Source of the DNA: a bacterium
GTDB taxonomy: Bacteria > Cyanobacteriota > Sericytochromatia > S15B-MN24 > UBA4093
Assembly (NCBI GenBank): GCA_017744355.1
Contig: JAGIBK010000001.1
Coordinates: 1 to 64,000, forward strand
Length of the DNA stretch: 64,000 nucleotides
Direction: 5' to 3'
A program made the translations under genes and the position numbers. The notes beneath the pieces were generated by a model. It made no database searches. It saw only the letters and a program-made list of their open reading frames with translations, and was not told the origin of the DNA. Position 1 is the first letter of the stretch. Each line of letters opens with the position of its first letter. Shown here piece by piece: positions 41,095 through 49,482 of the stretch.

Positions 41095-41475
41095 TTGAGC
41101 ATGCACTATCTTCACACCAAACTCCGCGTCCGCGACCTTGATTCGGCTTTGCGGTTCTACGAAAGCTCTTTCGGTTACCAGCTGCGCAGCCGGCGGCCGG
41201 GGCCGGAAGGCAGCGAGATCGCCTTCATCTCCCTGCCCGGAGAGGCCGCGGAGCTGCAGCTGTGCCAGTACCCGGGCGACGAGGCCTTCGCGGTGCCCGC
41301 GCGGATGATGCACCTGGCTTTCAAGGTCGAGGACATCGAGGCGGCGGTCCAGGCGCTACAGGCGGCGGGCGCTTCGCTCCAGTCGGGACCCTATGCCATT
41401 CCCTCGGGCTCTCGCGTGGCCTTCCTGCGCGATCTCGACGGCTACGACCTGGAGCTGGTCCAGAAGAGCAAGTAG
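41095..41475 (+). CDS. Glyoxalase/VOC-family protein (lactoylglutathione lyase-like)
   Basis: About 126 residues. The start is uncertain: AGGAGG at 41080-41085 is ideally spaced for the TTG at 41095, while ATG at 41101 is 15 nt away. VOC fold with candidate metal ligands in order: His of YLHTKLRVRDLDSALRFYESSFG, Glu of AELQLCQYPGD, His of MMHLAFKVEDI, Glu of DGYDLELVQ. This matches glyoxalase I, which isomerises the methylglyoxal-glutathione hemithioacetal. Convergent with the histidine kinase gene. Confidence 0.87.
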   Translation: MSMHYLHTKLRVRDLDSALRFYESSFGYQLRSRRPGPEGSEIAFISLPGEAAELQLCQYPGDEAFAVPARMMHLAFKVEDIEAAVQALQAAGASLQSGPYAIPSGSRVAFLRDLDGYDLELVQKSK

Positions 41476-41484
41476 GCGCTCCCT

Positions 41485-42702
41485 TCACCGCGTGAGGTGA
41501 TCGTACCGCACCGGTTCGGCGGGGACCCGCTGCAGCGGTAAGCTGAACCAGAAGCGGCTACCTTTCCCGAGCTCGCTTGCCACGTTGAGGCGGCCCCCGT
41601 GGGCCTCGACGATCGCCTTGCAGATGGCGAGCCCTATCCCGAGGCCGCCCACCTCGCGCGTCGTGCCCATATCCGCCTGCTGAAAGCGGACGAAGAGGCG
41701 CGCGAGCACCTCTTCCGGGATGCCGATGCCCGTGTCGCGGACCTCGGTGATGACCGAATCCCCCTCGATCCAGGCGCGCAGCGTGACTTTGCCGCCGCGC
41801 GGAGTGAACTTGACGGCGTTGTCGACCAGGTTGTGGACGACTTCGATCACGCGCTCGCCGTCGAGTACGAGCTCGCCGGGCACGTCCACGCCCACCTCGA
41901 GGGCGACTCCCTTCTCGGCGGCTTTCTCCTCGAGGTCGCGCAGGGCCTCCAGGATGACCGGCGGGTACTCGGTGGCCGAGCATGCGAGCTGAAACTTGCC
42001 TGCCTGGATCCGGCCCAGTTCGAGCAGGTCCCGGACCTTGGCGTTCATCTGCTGCGCGCCTGCGAGCACCTGATCCAGGTAGAGTTGCTGGTCCTGGTTG
42101 ATGGGGCCGGCGTCGCCTTCGGCGAGCATGGTGCCGAAGCCGATCACCGAGCTGAGGGGCGTGCGTAACTCGTGGCTGAGCGCCGCCAAGAATTCGTCCT
42201 TGTGGCGGTCCGCGTCGCGCAGGGCGCGATTGGCGTGCAAGAGCTCGTCGGCCCGATGAGCCAGCTCGCTTTCGGCGCGCTTGAGCGCGGCGATCTTGCC
42301 GCTGAGGCGGGAGGTGAGGCTGCTGATCACCACGCCGATGACGCCCATGGTGGCGAAGGTGAAGAGGTAGCTGAGGTCGTAGACCCTGAGGGTCAAGTAG
42401 GGCGCGGTGAAGAAGAAGTTGAAGGCAAGGACCGCGAGCACCGCCGCGAAGCTTGCGGCCCCGAGATTGCCGCGCAGGGCGACCGGCAAGAGCCCGAGCA
42501 GGTAGAGCATGATGAGGGTAGCCTCGGGCACGTTGCCGAACAGCAGCCGGTTCAGGAGGGTGCAGAGGGCCACGGCAACCAGGGCCCAGCCGTAGGCGCG
42601 CCAAGGCGGCCTGCTACCGGCCACGGCGGAGCTGTCAGCCCCCAGCCAGTGGGCCCCCCATTCCCTCAGGCGGGGCCCGGCGCGATCCCGACGGGCGGCC
42701 AC
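41485..42702 (-). CDS. Membrane histidine kinase with KdpD-like DUF4118 transmembrane domain
   Basis: 405 residues from a GTG. Four hydrophobic spans (about 35-135: YGWALVAVALCTLLNRLLFG, LIMLYLLGLLPVALRG, FAAVLAVLAFNFFFTAPYLTLRV) match DUF4118, the membrane domain of KdpD. A coiled linker follows, then HisKA ALSHELRTPLSSVIGFGTML (His acceptor) and HATPase with NAVKFTPRGG, DTGIGIP and GGLGIGLAICKAIVEAHGG. No response regulator is adjacent. It follows the His-rich gene by 6 nt, so hflX, the His-rich gene and this kinase form an operon; the link is unexplained. Confidence 0.9.
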   Translation of the reverse strand: MAARRDRAGPRLREWGAHWLGADSSAVAGSRPPWRAYGWALVAVALCTLLNRLLFGNVPEATLIMLYLLGLLPVALRGNLGAASFAAVLAVLAFNFFFTAPYLTLRVYDLSYLFTFATMGVIGVVISSLTSRLSGKIAALKRAESELAHRADELLHANRALRDADRHKDEFLAALSHELRTPLSSVIGFGTMLAEGDAGPINQDQQLYLDQVLAGAQQMNAKVRDLLELGRIQAGKFQLACSATEYPPVILEALRDLEEKAAEKGVALEVGVDVPGELVLDGERVIEVVHNLVDNAVKFTPRGGKVTLRAWIEGDSVITEVRDTGIGIPEEVLARLFVRFQQADMGTTREVGGLGIGLAICKAIVEAHGGRLNVASELGKGSRFWFSLPLQRVPAEPVRYDHLTR

Positions 42703-42708
42703 GGGAGC

Positions 42709-43035
42709 TTACCCCAGGATTTGGACGGGCCCGTGGTCGTCGCAGTGGCCTGCGTGCTCGTGGTGCAGGCGTCCGTTGACCACTCGGTCCATGTGGTCGC
42801 CGTGCGGGACCATGGGCTGGTCTTCGGCGTGCATGGCGCAGGCGACCTGCTGGCAGGTGTCGGGGTTGTGATCGGAGACGGGGATGCTGCTTTCGTCCCA
42901 GTGCTCGCCGTGCTGGCGATGCAGGTGGCCGTCGTGGAGGTAGCCTGTCTCGTCGGCCCACTGGACCCGAAGATGGCCGCAGTCTTGGCCGTGCTGGTGC
43001 TCGTGGCGCTCGTGAGTCTTGCAGACGGGAGTCAT
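42709..43035 (-). CDS. Histidine-rich cytosolic protein (probable metal buffer)
   Basis: 108 residues, roughly one in five a His, plus several Cys: CKTHERHEHQHGQDCGH, GYLHDGHLHRQHGEHWDESS, MVPHGDHMDRVVNGRLHHEHAGHC. No signal peptide, so it acts in the cytosol. Related His-rich repeats (DHVDYLHDGHRH type) are found in other GC-rich bacteria, sometimes near zinc genes, and probably store zinc or nickel. It has no Zur-type site of its own; it lies between hflX (14 nt) and the kinase (6 nt). Confidence 0.82.
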   Translation of the reverse strand: MTPVCKTHERHEHQHGQDCGHLRVQWADETGYLHDGHLHRQHGEHWDESSIPVSDHNPDTCQQVACAMHAEDQPMVPHGDHMDRVVNGRLHHEHAGHCDDHGPVQILG

Positions 43036-43049
43036 GGTGGCCCTCCTTT

Positions 43050-44708
43050 TCAGTGGCGGATGGGGTGCGGATGCAGTTGGCGCGCGACGCGCGCGATCTC
43101 GTCCAGGAGCGTCGAGATGCCCGTGCCGTGCAGGGCGGAGACCAAGAGGGGGCGGCTCACCTCGCCGGTGAGCGCACGGATGAGCCGCGGGGCGTCGATC
43201 AGGTCGCGCTTGTTGATGACCGTGAGGATCGGCTTGCCGCTGACCCCCAGCTCGTCGAGGACCTCGAGCACCGTCCGGACCTGGCCCTCGACCTCGGGGT
43301 GGCTGCCGTCCACCACGTGGATCAGGGCGTCGGCCTCGACCACCTCTTCGAGGGTGGCGCGGAAGGCGGCCACCAGCATGTGGGGAAGGTGCTGGATGAA
43401 GCCGACCGTGTCCGAGACCAGGGCCACCTCGCGGTTGGGTAGCACCAGGCGCCGCGTGGTCGGGTCCAGGGTCGCGAAGAGCCGGTCCTCGGCAAGCACC
43501 GAGGCCCGGGTCAGGGTGTTCAGGAGGGTCGACTTGCCCGCGTTGGTGTAGCCGACCAGGGCGAACTGAGGCAAGGGGACCCGGCCATGGCGCAGGCGAG
43601 CCCGGTGCCGCTGCAGCGCCTTGACCTCTCGCTCGAGCTGGGTGATCCGCGCGCGGATCCGGCGGCGATCGCTTTCGAGCTTGGTCTCGCCCGGGCCCCG
43701 GGTGCCGATGCCGCCGCCCAGGCGCGAGAGGGCCTCACCCCTGCCCGCCAGCCGGGGCAAGCGATAGTTGAGCTGCGCGAGCTCCACCTGTAGCTTGCCT
43801 TCTCGGGTGTGGGCCCGCTGGGCGAAGATGTCAAGGATGAGCGCCGTGCGGTCGACCACCTTGACCCCGACGATTTTCTCGAGGTTGGCTTGCTGGCCCG
43901 GTGAGAGCTCTTCGTTCAAAAGGAGCATGGTCGCGCCTTGCTCCTGGCACATGAGGGCGAGAGCTTCGGCCTTGCCGCTGCCGACGAGCGTCGCCGGGTC
44001 GGGGCGATCGCGCTTCTGGAGCACCCGCCCCAGCACCTCGGCCCCGGCGGTCTGGGCCAGCTGGTCCAGCTCGTCCATGCTCGCCTCGGCCGCGTCGTGG
44101 GTCTGGTCGCCGGTCTGGACGCCGGCCAGGAGGGCTTTCTCCTTGCCGGTCTCGACGGCGATGGCGCGGTTGTAGCGCGCGAACTCGCGCTCGATCTCGT
44201 CCACCAGGAAGACCACGTCGAGGCTTTCGAGGACCTCGCGCAGCCCGTGGGGCTCGTCGAGCCGCCAGAGGTGCCCCTCGCTATCGGCGAGCGGCGACAG
44301 GGTGGCCATCCAGACCAGCGATCGCGTCAGGTCCGTGGGCTCGGGCTCGACGACGGCGATCAGGTCGAGCCGATGGCGTTGCAGCAAGACCAGTTCGGCG
44401 CTGCCGATGCCACCGCCCTTGTTGCGCACGATGACGAGGCGATCGCCCGAGAGCCTGGCGGCACCCAGCCGCTCCATCTCGCTCGGCAAATCCAGCCGCC
44501 CGTCGCCCACCACCACGCGTTCGACGTGGCCCTTGCGCGAGATCTGAAACGCCAGGTCCCGGTTCAGGTGCCGCGCAAGCTCCGCGGCCCGGTCCACCAG
44601 CTCGTAGCCCACGAGCTGCCGCGGCGGTACCCGCCGCCACGTCAATCGTTCGAGGACGCGCAGCTCGCTGGGCTTCAGCCCGCGCAGGTTTCCGGACAGC
44701 CTTTCCAT
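43050..44708 (-). CDS. hflX: Ribosome-splitting GTPase HflX
   Basis: 552 residues from the ATG at 44708; a GTG two codons upstream is an alternative. Longer than most HflX because of an extra N-terminal domain of about 190 residues. The HflX core begins near GKEKALLAGVQ...LDQLAQTAGAEVLGRVLQKR and holds GSGKAEAL, the glycine-rich SRLGGGIGTRGPGETKLE, then the GTPase: P-loop ALVGYTNAGKSTLLN, switch LFATLDPTTRR, DTVGF, INKRDL. It rescues stalled ribosomes, for example after heat or antibiotic stress. First gene of the operon with the His-rich protein and a kinase. Confidence 0.95.
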   Translation of the reverse strand: MERLSGNLRGLKPSELRVLERLTWRRVPPRQLVGYELVDRAAELARHLNRDLAFQISRKGHVERVVVGDGRLDLPSEMERLGAARLSGDRLVIVRNKGGGIGSAELVLLQRHRLDLIAVVEPEPTDLTRSLVWMATLSPLADSEGHLWRLDEPHGLREVLESLDVVFLVDEIEREFARYNRAIAVETGKEKALLAGVQTGDQTHDAAEASMDELDQLAQTAGAEVLGRVLQKRDRPDPATLVGSGKAEALALMCQEQGATMLLLNEELSPGQQANLEKIVGVKVVDRTALILDIFAQRAHTREGKLQVELAQLNYRLPRLAGRGEALSRLGGGIGTRGPGETKLESDRRRIRARITQLEREVKALQRHRARLRHGRVPLPQFALVGYTNAGKSTLLNTLTRASVLAEDRLFATLDPTTRRLVLPNREVALVSDTVGFIQHLPHMLVAAFRATLEEVVEADALIHVVDGSHPEVEGQVRTVLEVLDELGVSGKPILTVINKRDLIDAPRLIRALTGEVSRPLLVSALHGTGISTLLDEIARVARQLHPHPIRH

Positions 44709-44874
44709 CGGCACCCGCTCTTTCCGGCCCCATGGGGCGCGAGAATGTGCTGCGGAGTATAAGCGCTCCCGAAGGGCGCTACTACCGATGCCAGGCCGCT
44801 TTGCGCGGAGCGAAAGGCCAACGAAAGGAGTAAGATTGAGAGACTGCCCCTCTTTCAGACCTCCAGGAGCCCGC

Positions 44875-45801
44875 GTGACCTCTCATCCCCCGGCCAGTGC
44901 CTCTCGTTCGATCTCGTCTCAGGTGATCCTGGCGCTCGGCGTCGTCTACGTCGTCTGGGGCTCGACCTACCTGGCCATTCGCTTCGCCGTCGAGGGCCTG
45001 CCCCCCTTCGTGATGGCGGGGCTGCGCTTCTTCTTGGCGGGCCTCCTGATGGTCGCCTTCGGCTTCGCCGCCCGCCACGCGCGCCCGAGCGGCCGCGAGA
45101 TCGTCTGGTCCTCGATCATCGGGATCTTCCTCTTGGTCGGAGGCAACGGGTTCGTCGTCTGGGCCGAGCAGTACGTCTCGTCGGGGATGGCCGCCCTCAT
45201 GGTGGCGACGGTCCCCCTGTGGATCCTCGGCCTGGAGGCCAGCCTCAAGGGCGGGGCGCGTCCCGCTCCGCTCGGGTTGGCCGGGGTCCTCTTGGGTTTC
45301 GGGGGCGTCGTCACCCTGATGTGGCCCAAGCTCGCCACCGGCGCGAGCCAGTCGCTGCTCGCGCAGGGCGCGGTCGTCCTCGCCTCTTTGCTCTGGGCCA
45401 TCGGCTCGGTGCTGGCGCGGCGGGTGCCCCTGCCCGCCTCCGGGGTCTACCACTCGGGGATCTCCATGCTCGCCGGGTCGGCGGGCTTCCTGGTGCTCTC
45501 ACTGGCTTTCGGCGAGCCTTCGCGCTTCGCATGGGCGAGCGTCCCGACTTCCGCGTGGCTGGCGCTGGCTTATCTCGTCACCTTCGGGTCCTGCATCGGC
45601 TTCTCGGCATACGCCTGGCTCGTCCGAAACGCCGAGCCGAGTCTCTACTCGACCTACGCTTACGTGAACCCGGTGGTGGCCGTGATGCTCGGGGCCTTGC
45701 TCGCCGCCGAGCCGGTCGATGCCTGGCTGCTCGCAGGCGCCGGCCTCATCGTCGTCTCGGTGATGCTCGTCATCCGCGGAGGGCGCAAGACCGCGCGCTG
45801 A
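44875..45801 (+). CDS. EamA-family (DMT) transporter
   Basis: 308 residues from a GTG at 44875 with CAGGAG upstream. Ten hydrophobic spans in two EamA repeats: VVYVVWGSTYLAIRFAVEGLPPFVMAGLRFF...GNGFVVWAEQYVSSGMAALMVATVPLWI and, second half, SLLWAIGSVLARR...YLVTFGSCIGFSAYAWLVRNAEPSLYSTYAYVNPVVAVMLGALL. It resembles YedA/RhaT-type metabolite exporters; the substrate is unknown. Divergent from hflX, convergent with the hydrolase gene. Confidence 0.9.
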   Translation: MTSHPPASASRSISSQVILALGVVYVVWGSTYLAIRFAVEGLPPFVMAGLRFFLAGLLMVAFGFAARHARPSGREIVWSSIIGIFLLVGGNGFVVWAEQYVSSGMAALMVATVPLWILGLEASLKGGARPAPLGLAGVLLGFGGVVTLMWPKLATGASQSLLAQGAVVLASLLWAIGSVLARRVPLPASGVYHSGISMLAGSAGFLVLSLAFGEPSRFAWASVPTSAWLALAYLVTFGSCIGFSAYAWLVRNAEPSLYSTYAYVNPVVAVMLGALLAAEPVDAWLLAGAGLIVVSVMLVIRGGRKTAR

Positions 45802-45807
45802 GCCCGC

Positions 45808-46815
45808 CTACCGCGCGGCGGCGCAGCACGCTTGCTTGATGCGCTGCATCAGCGAAACGAAGCGCTCGGGTTCCTCGAAGCACGCCGCATGAGCCGACTG
45901 CTCGAAAACGACGTGCTCCTTGTAGGGAGCCTGCAACTGCTGGAAGTAAGCCTCGACGAGCGGTAGGGGCATGTTGAAGTCGTGCCGCCCGGAGACGAAG
46001 TAGACCGGGACCGCGAGGTGCGGGACCCGCTGGGTCAGGTCGATCTCCATCGCTTCGGGCCAGAGGCGCTCCATGGCGACCATGAAGCCGCGCATGAAGT
46101 TCAGCTTGTCGAACAGGCCGTACTCCTTCGAGCGCAGCAGCGGCCCGAAGAACAGGCTCATGCCGCGCTGCCCGAAGAGCATGCCGCCCGATTTGACGAG
46201 CCAGGATTTCTGCTTGCCCACTTCTTGGAGGCTCGCGTAGGGCGGTGCGCCCAGGGCTTCGAGCTCGCGCACTGCGCGGCGCTTGCCCGCCTTCTTCGCC
46301 CAATCGAGGATGAGCGCGTAGGAGGCGCGCTCGCGCTCGATCCCGTCCGTCCACTGGCTGACGCCCACGTAGGCGGCGACCAGCTCGGGGTAGCGCTGGG
46401 CGAGCATGGTGCCGGTGATGGTGCCCCACGAGTGGGCGACGATCACCACCTGCCGACTGCCGAAGCGCTGATTGAGCTGGAGGATCAGCTCGTGCGCGTC
46501 CGAGAGGATCTGGGCGTGGGTCATGGTTTCAGGCGCCAGGCCTGGGGCGAAGGACTTGCCCTGGCCGCGCTGGTCCCAGCTCACCACCACGAAGTCCTCT
46601 TCAAGGCGGCCGAGATATTCTCGGATGGCGGTCATCTCGGTCGCACCCGGCCCGCCGTGGATGAAGAGCAGGACCGGGTTGGTCCGCCGCTGGCCTCGGA
46701 TGAGGATCCACTGGGGCTGATCGCCGAGGGTCACGGTTTCGAGCGAGGCGATGGGGCCGCTGTCCTGGGGATTTGCCGAGCCCGGCGCAGGAGCGGTCGA
46801 CTGATGGTGGGGCAT
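45808..46815 (-). CDS. Alpha/beta hydrolase (proline iminopeptidase-like)
   Basis: 335 residues. LLFIHGGPGATEM (oxyanion-hole HGGPG), VSWDQRGQGKSFAP, nucleophile elbow VIVAHSWGTITG (Ser), acid near FVSGRHDFNMP, and His in EQSAHAACFEEPERF. The HGGPG and SWDQRG blocks are those of the S33 prolyl aminopeptidase group, but the family is broad and substrates vary. It follows a TetR regulator by 15 nt, so it is probably induced by a small ligand it may also degrade. Confidence 0.87.
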   Translation of the reverse strand: MPHHQSTAPAPGSANPQDSGPIASLETVTLGDQPQWILIRGQRRTNPVLLFIHGGPGATEMTAIREYLGRLEEDFVVVSWDQRGQGKSFAPGLAPETMTHAQILSDAHELILQLNQRFGSRQVVIVAHSWGTITGTMLAQRYPELVAAYVGVSQWTDGIERERASYALILDWAKKAGKRRAVRELEALGAPPYASLQEVGKQKSWLVKSGGMLFGQRGMSLFFGPLLRSKEYGLFDKLNFMRGFMVAMERLWPEAMEIDLTQRVPHLAVPVYFVSGRHDFNMPLPLVEAYFQQLQAPYKEHVVFEQSAHAACFEEPERFVSLMQRIKQACCAAAR

Positions 46816-46830
46816 GGGGCTTTCTCCTTG

Positions 46831-47457
46831 CTAGCGGGTCGGCGCCGGGAGCGCCGAGGGGGGCAGGGGCAGCGGACAGTGCGAGAGGGTGCGGAAGGCC
46901 GAGCCGATGGCGAAGACCGCGAGCTGGAAACACGCCGCCGCTTGCTCCGGGCTTTCGTGGTAGCCGGCGAGTTCGAGGCTGACGGCGCCGTGAACGGTCG
47001 TCCACATGGCGTCTGCGACCCGGTCAGCGTCGCCCGCCATGAGCTCGTTTGCGTCCATGGCCCGCTGGACCCCGTCGCGCAGCAGGCGATAGGCGCGGGT
47101 CTGCCGGCCACGCAGGGCGGTCGCCGGGATAAAGGCGGCAAAGCGGGCGCCGAACACCAGGGCGTAGTGGGCCGGGTGCGAGATGGCGCAGGCCCGGTAG
47201 GCCCAGGCGAGACGGTAGAGGTAGTGCTCGCCCGAGGGCACGGCATCGAGGAAGCCAGCCAGCATTTCGGCGGCCTCCTCGTACAGGACCCCGAGCAGCC
47301 CCTCTTTGCCCCCGAAGATCGTGTAGACCATCTGGGTCGAGGTGCCCGCCCCGTCGGCTACGCGGCGCACCGAGAGGGCTTCTAGCCCCTCGGCCTGGAA
47401 GATGGCGCGGGCGCCGTCCAGCATGCGGCTGCGTAGTGCGTCGTGATCCTTGCTCAT
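46831..47457 (-). CDS. TetR-family transcriptional regulator
   Basis: 208 residues. N-terminal helix-turn-helix: RSRMLDGARAIFQAEGLEALSVRRVADGAGTSTQMVYTIFGGKEGLLGVLYEE. The C-terminal ligand domain is of the TetR_C_33/WHG type (YRLAWAYRACAISHPAHYALVFG...DGVQRAMDANELMAGD). It probably represses itself and the downstream hydrolase through the palindrome at 47491-47503 inside its promoter. Confidence 0.92.
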   Translation of the reverse strand: MSKDHDALRSRMLDGARAIFQAEGLEALSVRRVADGAGTSTQMVYTIFGGKEGLLGVLYEEAAEMLAGFLDAVPSGEHYLYRLAWAYRACAISHPAHYALVFGARFAAFIPATALRGRQTRAYRLLRDGVQRAMDANELMAGDADRVADAMWTTVHGAVSLELAGYHESPEQAAACFQLAVFAIGSAFRTLSHCPLPLPPSALPAPTR

Positions 47458-47488
47458 CCTTCCCCCCTCGCCGGCGCTTTCGGTCGAT

Positions 47489-47517
47489 TTATAACACCGT
47501 TATATCATCGTTATCAA
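47489..47517 (-). promoter_or_regulatory. Promoter and operator of the tetR-hydrolase operon
   Basis: On the minus strand TTGATA (47517-47512), 17-nt spacer, TTATAA (47494-47489). The inverted repeat ATAAC-ACC-GTTAT (47491-47503) overlaps the -10 box and CGTTAT recurs at 47509-47514, a typical arrangement for a TetR-type autorepressor. Confidence 0.7.
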
Positions 47518-47524
47518 GCGGGCG

Positions 47525-47556
47525 CAAGTAAGGGGCCCCAAGAGGCCCCTTGCTTG
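47525..47556 (-). terminator. Hairpin downstream of the ABC-2 exporter operon
   Basis: AAGGGGCC (47530-47537)/GGCCCCTT (47544-47551) with a 6-nt loop, extendable by CAAG/CTTG outside. It lies 45 nt beyond the stop at 47597. Confidence 0.65.
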
Positions 47557-47596
47557 AAAGGTGCTGCCGTCCCTCGCCTTTAGGGCGGGGCGAGCA

Positions 47597-48403
47597 TCAG
47601 TACTGGTTGAGCGTCCCCCACTGCCGGGCCTTGCGCTCGGCCAGGGCGAAGGCGGCGATGCCGAGCCCCAGGAAGATGGCCGTGTTGATCGCAAGGCTCG
47701 TGATGGCGCCGCTCGCGAAGAGCTTCGAGAGCGGGACGCCGGTGACGGCGAGATCCTTGAGGACCAAAAGGGCCTTGGTGAAGGGGAAGTTGTTCACGAA
47801 GCCCGCCATCCAGCCGGGCAGCGCGTTGAGGGGCAGGATCGCGAGGCCGAAGACCAGCATGACGGCGAACTGGGAGAGGGTCGCGACCTTCTTGTAGAGC
47901 AGGGCGGCCCCGCCGAGCATCAGGCCGATGCCCTCGGTGCCCAGGTACATGAGGGTGAGCAGGATGGCGAAGCCCGGCACGTTCAGGTGGAAGCGCACGC
48001 CGGTGACCAGGGTTGCGATCGCAAGCACCAGGGCGAAGCGCGCGAGCATCTCCACGTACGAGGCCAGGTCGCGCAACAGGACGATGACGACCAGCGGAGG
48101 CGGGCTGAGCGCCGCTTGCTCGAGGGTGCCGGTCTGGACCTCGTCGGCCAAGAGCTCGGTGGCGTTGCCGATCCCGTTGATGGCGATGTAGGTGATGAGC
48201 AGGCCAAGGAGCCGCTCCATCTGCCCCGCCTCGAAGCCGGGCAGCGACGAGGTGCCCACCCCGCCCATGGCGCCGAAGCCGAAGTAGATCATGAAGGCGA
48301 AGCCCAGGTTCCACACCAGTCGGCTGACGAGCTCGAACGGGTAGCGGGTGAGCAGGATGAACTCGCGCTTGAGTTCGGCCCAGAAGAGGTTCAAGTAGCT
48401 CAT
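47597..48403 (-). CDS. ABC-2-type transporter permease
   Basis: 268 residues, about six spans. MSYLNLFWAELKREFILLTRYPFELVSRLVWNLGFAFMIYFGFG at the start, ADEVQTGTLEQAALSPPPLVVIVLLRDLASYVE (the E-x-GTLE motif of ABC-2 permeases), then FAILLTLMYLGTEGIGLMLGGAALLYKK. It forms the channel of an exporter with the ATPase gene immediately upstream (4-nt overlap). Substrate unknown. Confidence 0.88.
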   Translation of the reverse strand: MSYLNLFWAELKREFILLTRYPFELVSRLVWNLGFAFMIYFGFGAMGGVGTSSLPGFEAGQMERLLGLLITYIAINGIGNATELLADEVQTGTLEQAALSPPPLVVIVLLRDLASYVEMLARFALVLAIATLVTGVRFHLNVPGFAILLTLMYLGTEGIGLMLGGAALLYKKVATLSQFAVMLVFGLAILPLNALPGWMAGFVNNFPFTKALLVLKDLAVTGVPLSKLFASGAITSLAINTAIFLGLGIAAFALAERKARQWGTLNQY

Positions 48404-49389
48404 GCGATCCCTTCGATGACGCGGCGGTAGATATCCTCGAGATTGGTTTCGTGTTGCTGGATGCCGATCAGCTCGACGCCCGCCTCGCGCAGCGGGTCGA
48501 GCGCGCGGTACAGCAAGCTGGCATCCCCCTCGGGCAAGGTGAAGCGAGAGATTCCCGCCTCGGCGCTGAGGTCCTGGCCGCCTGCCGCTCCGACGGCCGC
48601 TTTCAGGGCGGCGGACAGTTCGCCGCGCACCCGCACGTCGTACCCCGGGGTCCGATGGGCGCTCATGAGCTGGTCGAGCGATTGCAAGGTGGCGAGCTTG
48701 CCGCCCGCGATGATGGCGATGCGGTCGGAGAGGGCCTGGGCCACCTCCATCTGGTGGGTGGTCAGGATGATGCCGCAGCCCTCGTCGGCGATCGCGCGGA
48801 CCGTCTCCTTGAAGGTCGAGGCCGCGAGCACGTCCAGCCCCAGGGTCGGCTCGTCCAGGAGGAGCACCCGCGGCTGGTTAATGAGCGCGATCGCGATGGC
48901 CACCCGCTGCTGGAGGCCCCGCGACAGTTCACCCACCCGCTTTTGCAGGTGTTCCTGCAGGTCGAGGCGCATAATCAGGTCGTTCGCGCGCTCTTTGAGG
49001 CGGGAGACTCCCTTGAGGGCGCCGAAGTAATCGAGGTTCTCCCGGATGGTCAGCTTCCAGTGGAGGTTGCGGTTGCCTTCGAGCACCGCGCCCAGGCGCT
49101 GGACGGCCCGGCTGCGATCGCGCACCACGTCGATGCCAGCCAGGCTGATCGAACCCGAGGTCGGTTGCAAGAGGCCCGCGATCATCTTGAGGGTCGTGGT
49201 CTTGCCGGCCCCGTTGGGACCAAGCAAGCCGAGGATCTCGCCCGGATCGACGTGGAAGCTGACGCCCTGGACGGCGGTGTGCGCTGCGCGGCCGAGGCGC
49301 GCGGGGTAGACCTTGCGCAGGTCCTGGATCCTGAGGCCCTCGGCGACGGGCGAGGCGCCGACGGCGGCCGGATGCGTGGCGAGGTTCAT
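48400..49389 (-). CDS. ABC transporter ATPase (ABC-2/DrrA type)
   Basis: 329 residues from the ATG at 49389 (AAGGAAGG 12 nt upstream); an in-frame ATG at 49440 lacks a ribosome-binding site. Walker A LLGPNGAGKTTTLK, signature ELSRGLQQRVAIAIAL, Walker B VLLLDEPTLGLD, H-loop LTTHQMEVA, and an extra C-terminal domain of about 90 residues typical of daunorubicin-exporter-like ATPases. Couples to the permease at 47597. Confidence 0.9.
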   Translation of the reverse strand: MNLATHPAAVGASPVAEGLRIQDLRKVYPARLGRAAHTAVQGVSFHVDPGEILGLLGPNGAGKTTTLKMIAGLLQPTSGSISLAGIDVVRDRSRAVQRLGAVLEGNRNLHWKLTIRENLDYFGALKGVSRLKERANDLIMRLDLQEHLQKRVGELSRGLQQRVAIAIALINQPRVLLLDEPTLGLDVLAASTFKETVRAIADEGCGIILTTHQMEVAQALSDRIAIIAGGKLATLQSLDQLMSAHRTPGYDVRVRGELSAALKAAVGAAGGQDLSAEAGISRFTLPEGDASLLYRALDPLREAGVELIGIQQHETNLEDIYRRVIEGIA

Positions 49390-49482
49390 GCGGACGGGGC
49401 GCCTTCCTTGTGGTTCGTTTTCGAGGACGTGGCCCATCATAGCGCAGCGGCAGCCGGCTGGACAGGCCTTGGGTCTACGGGG

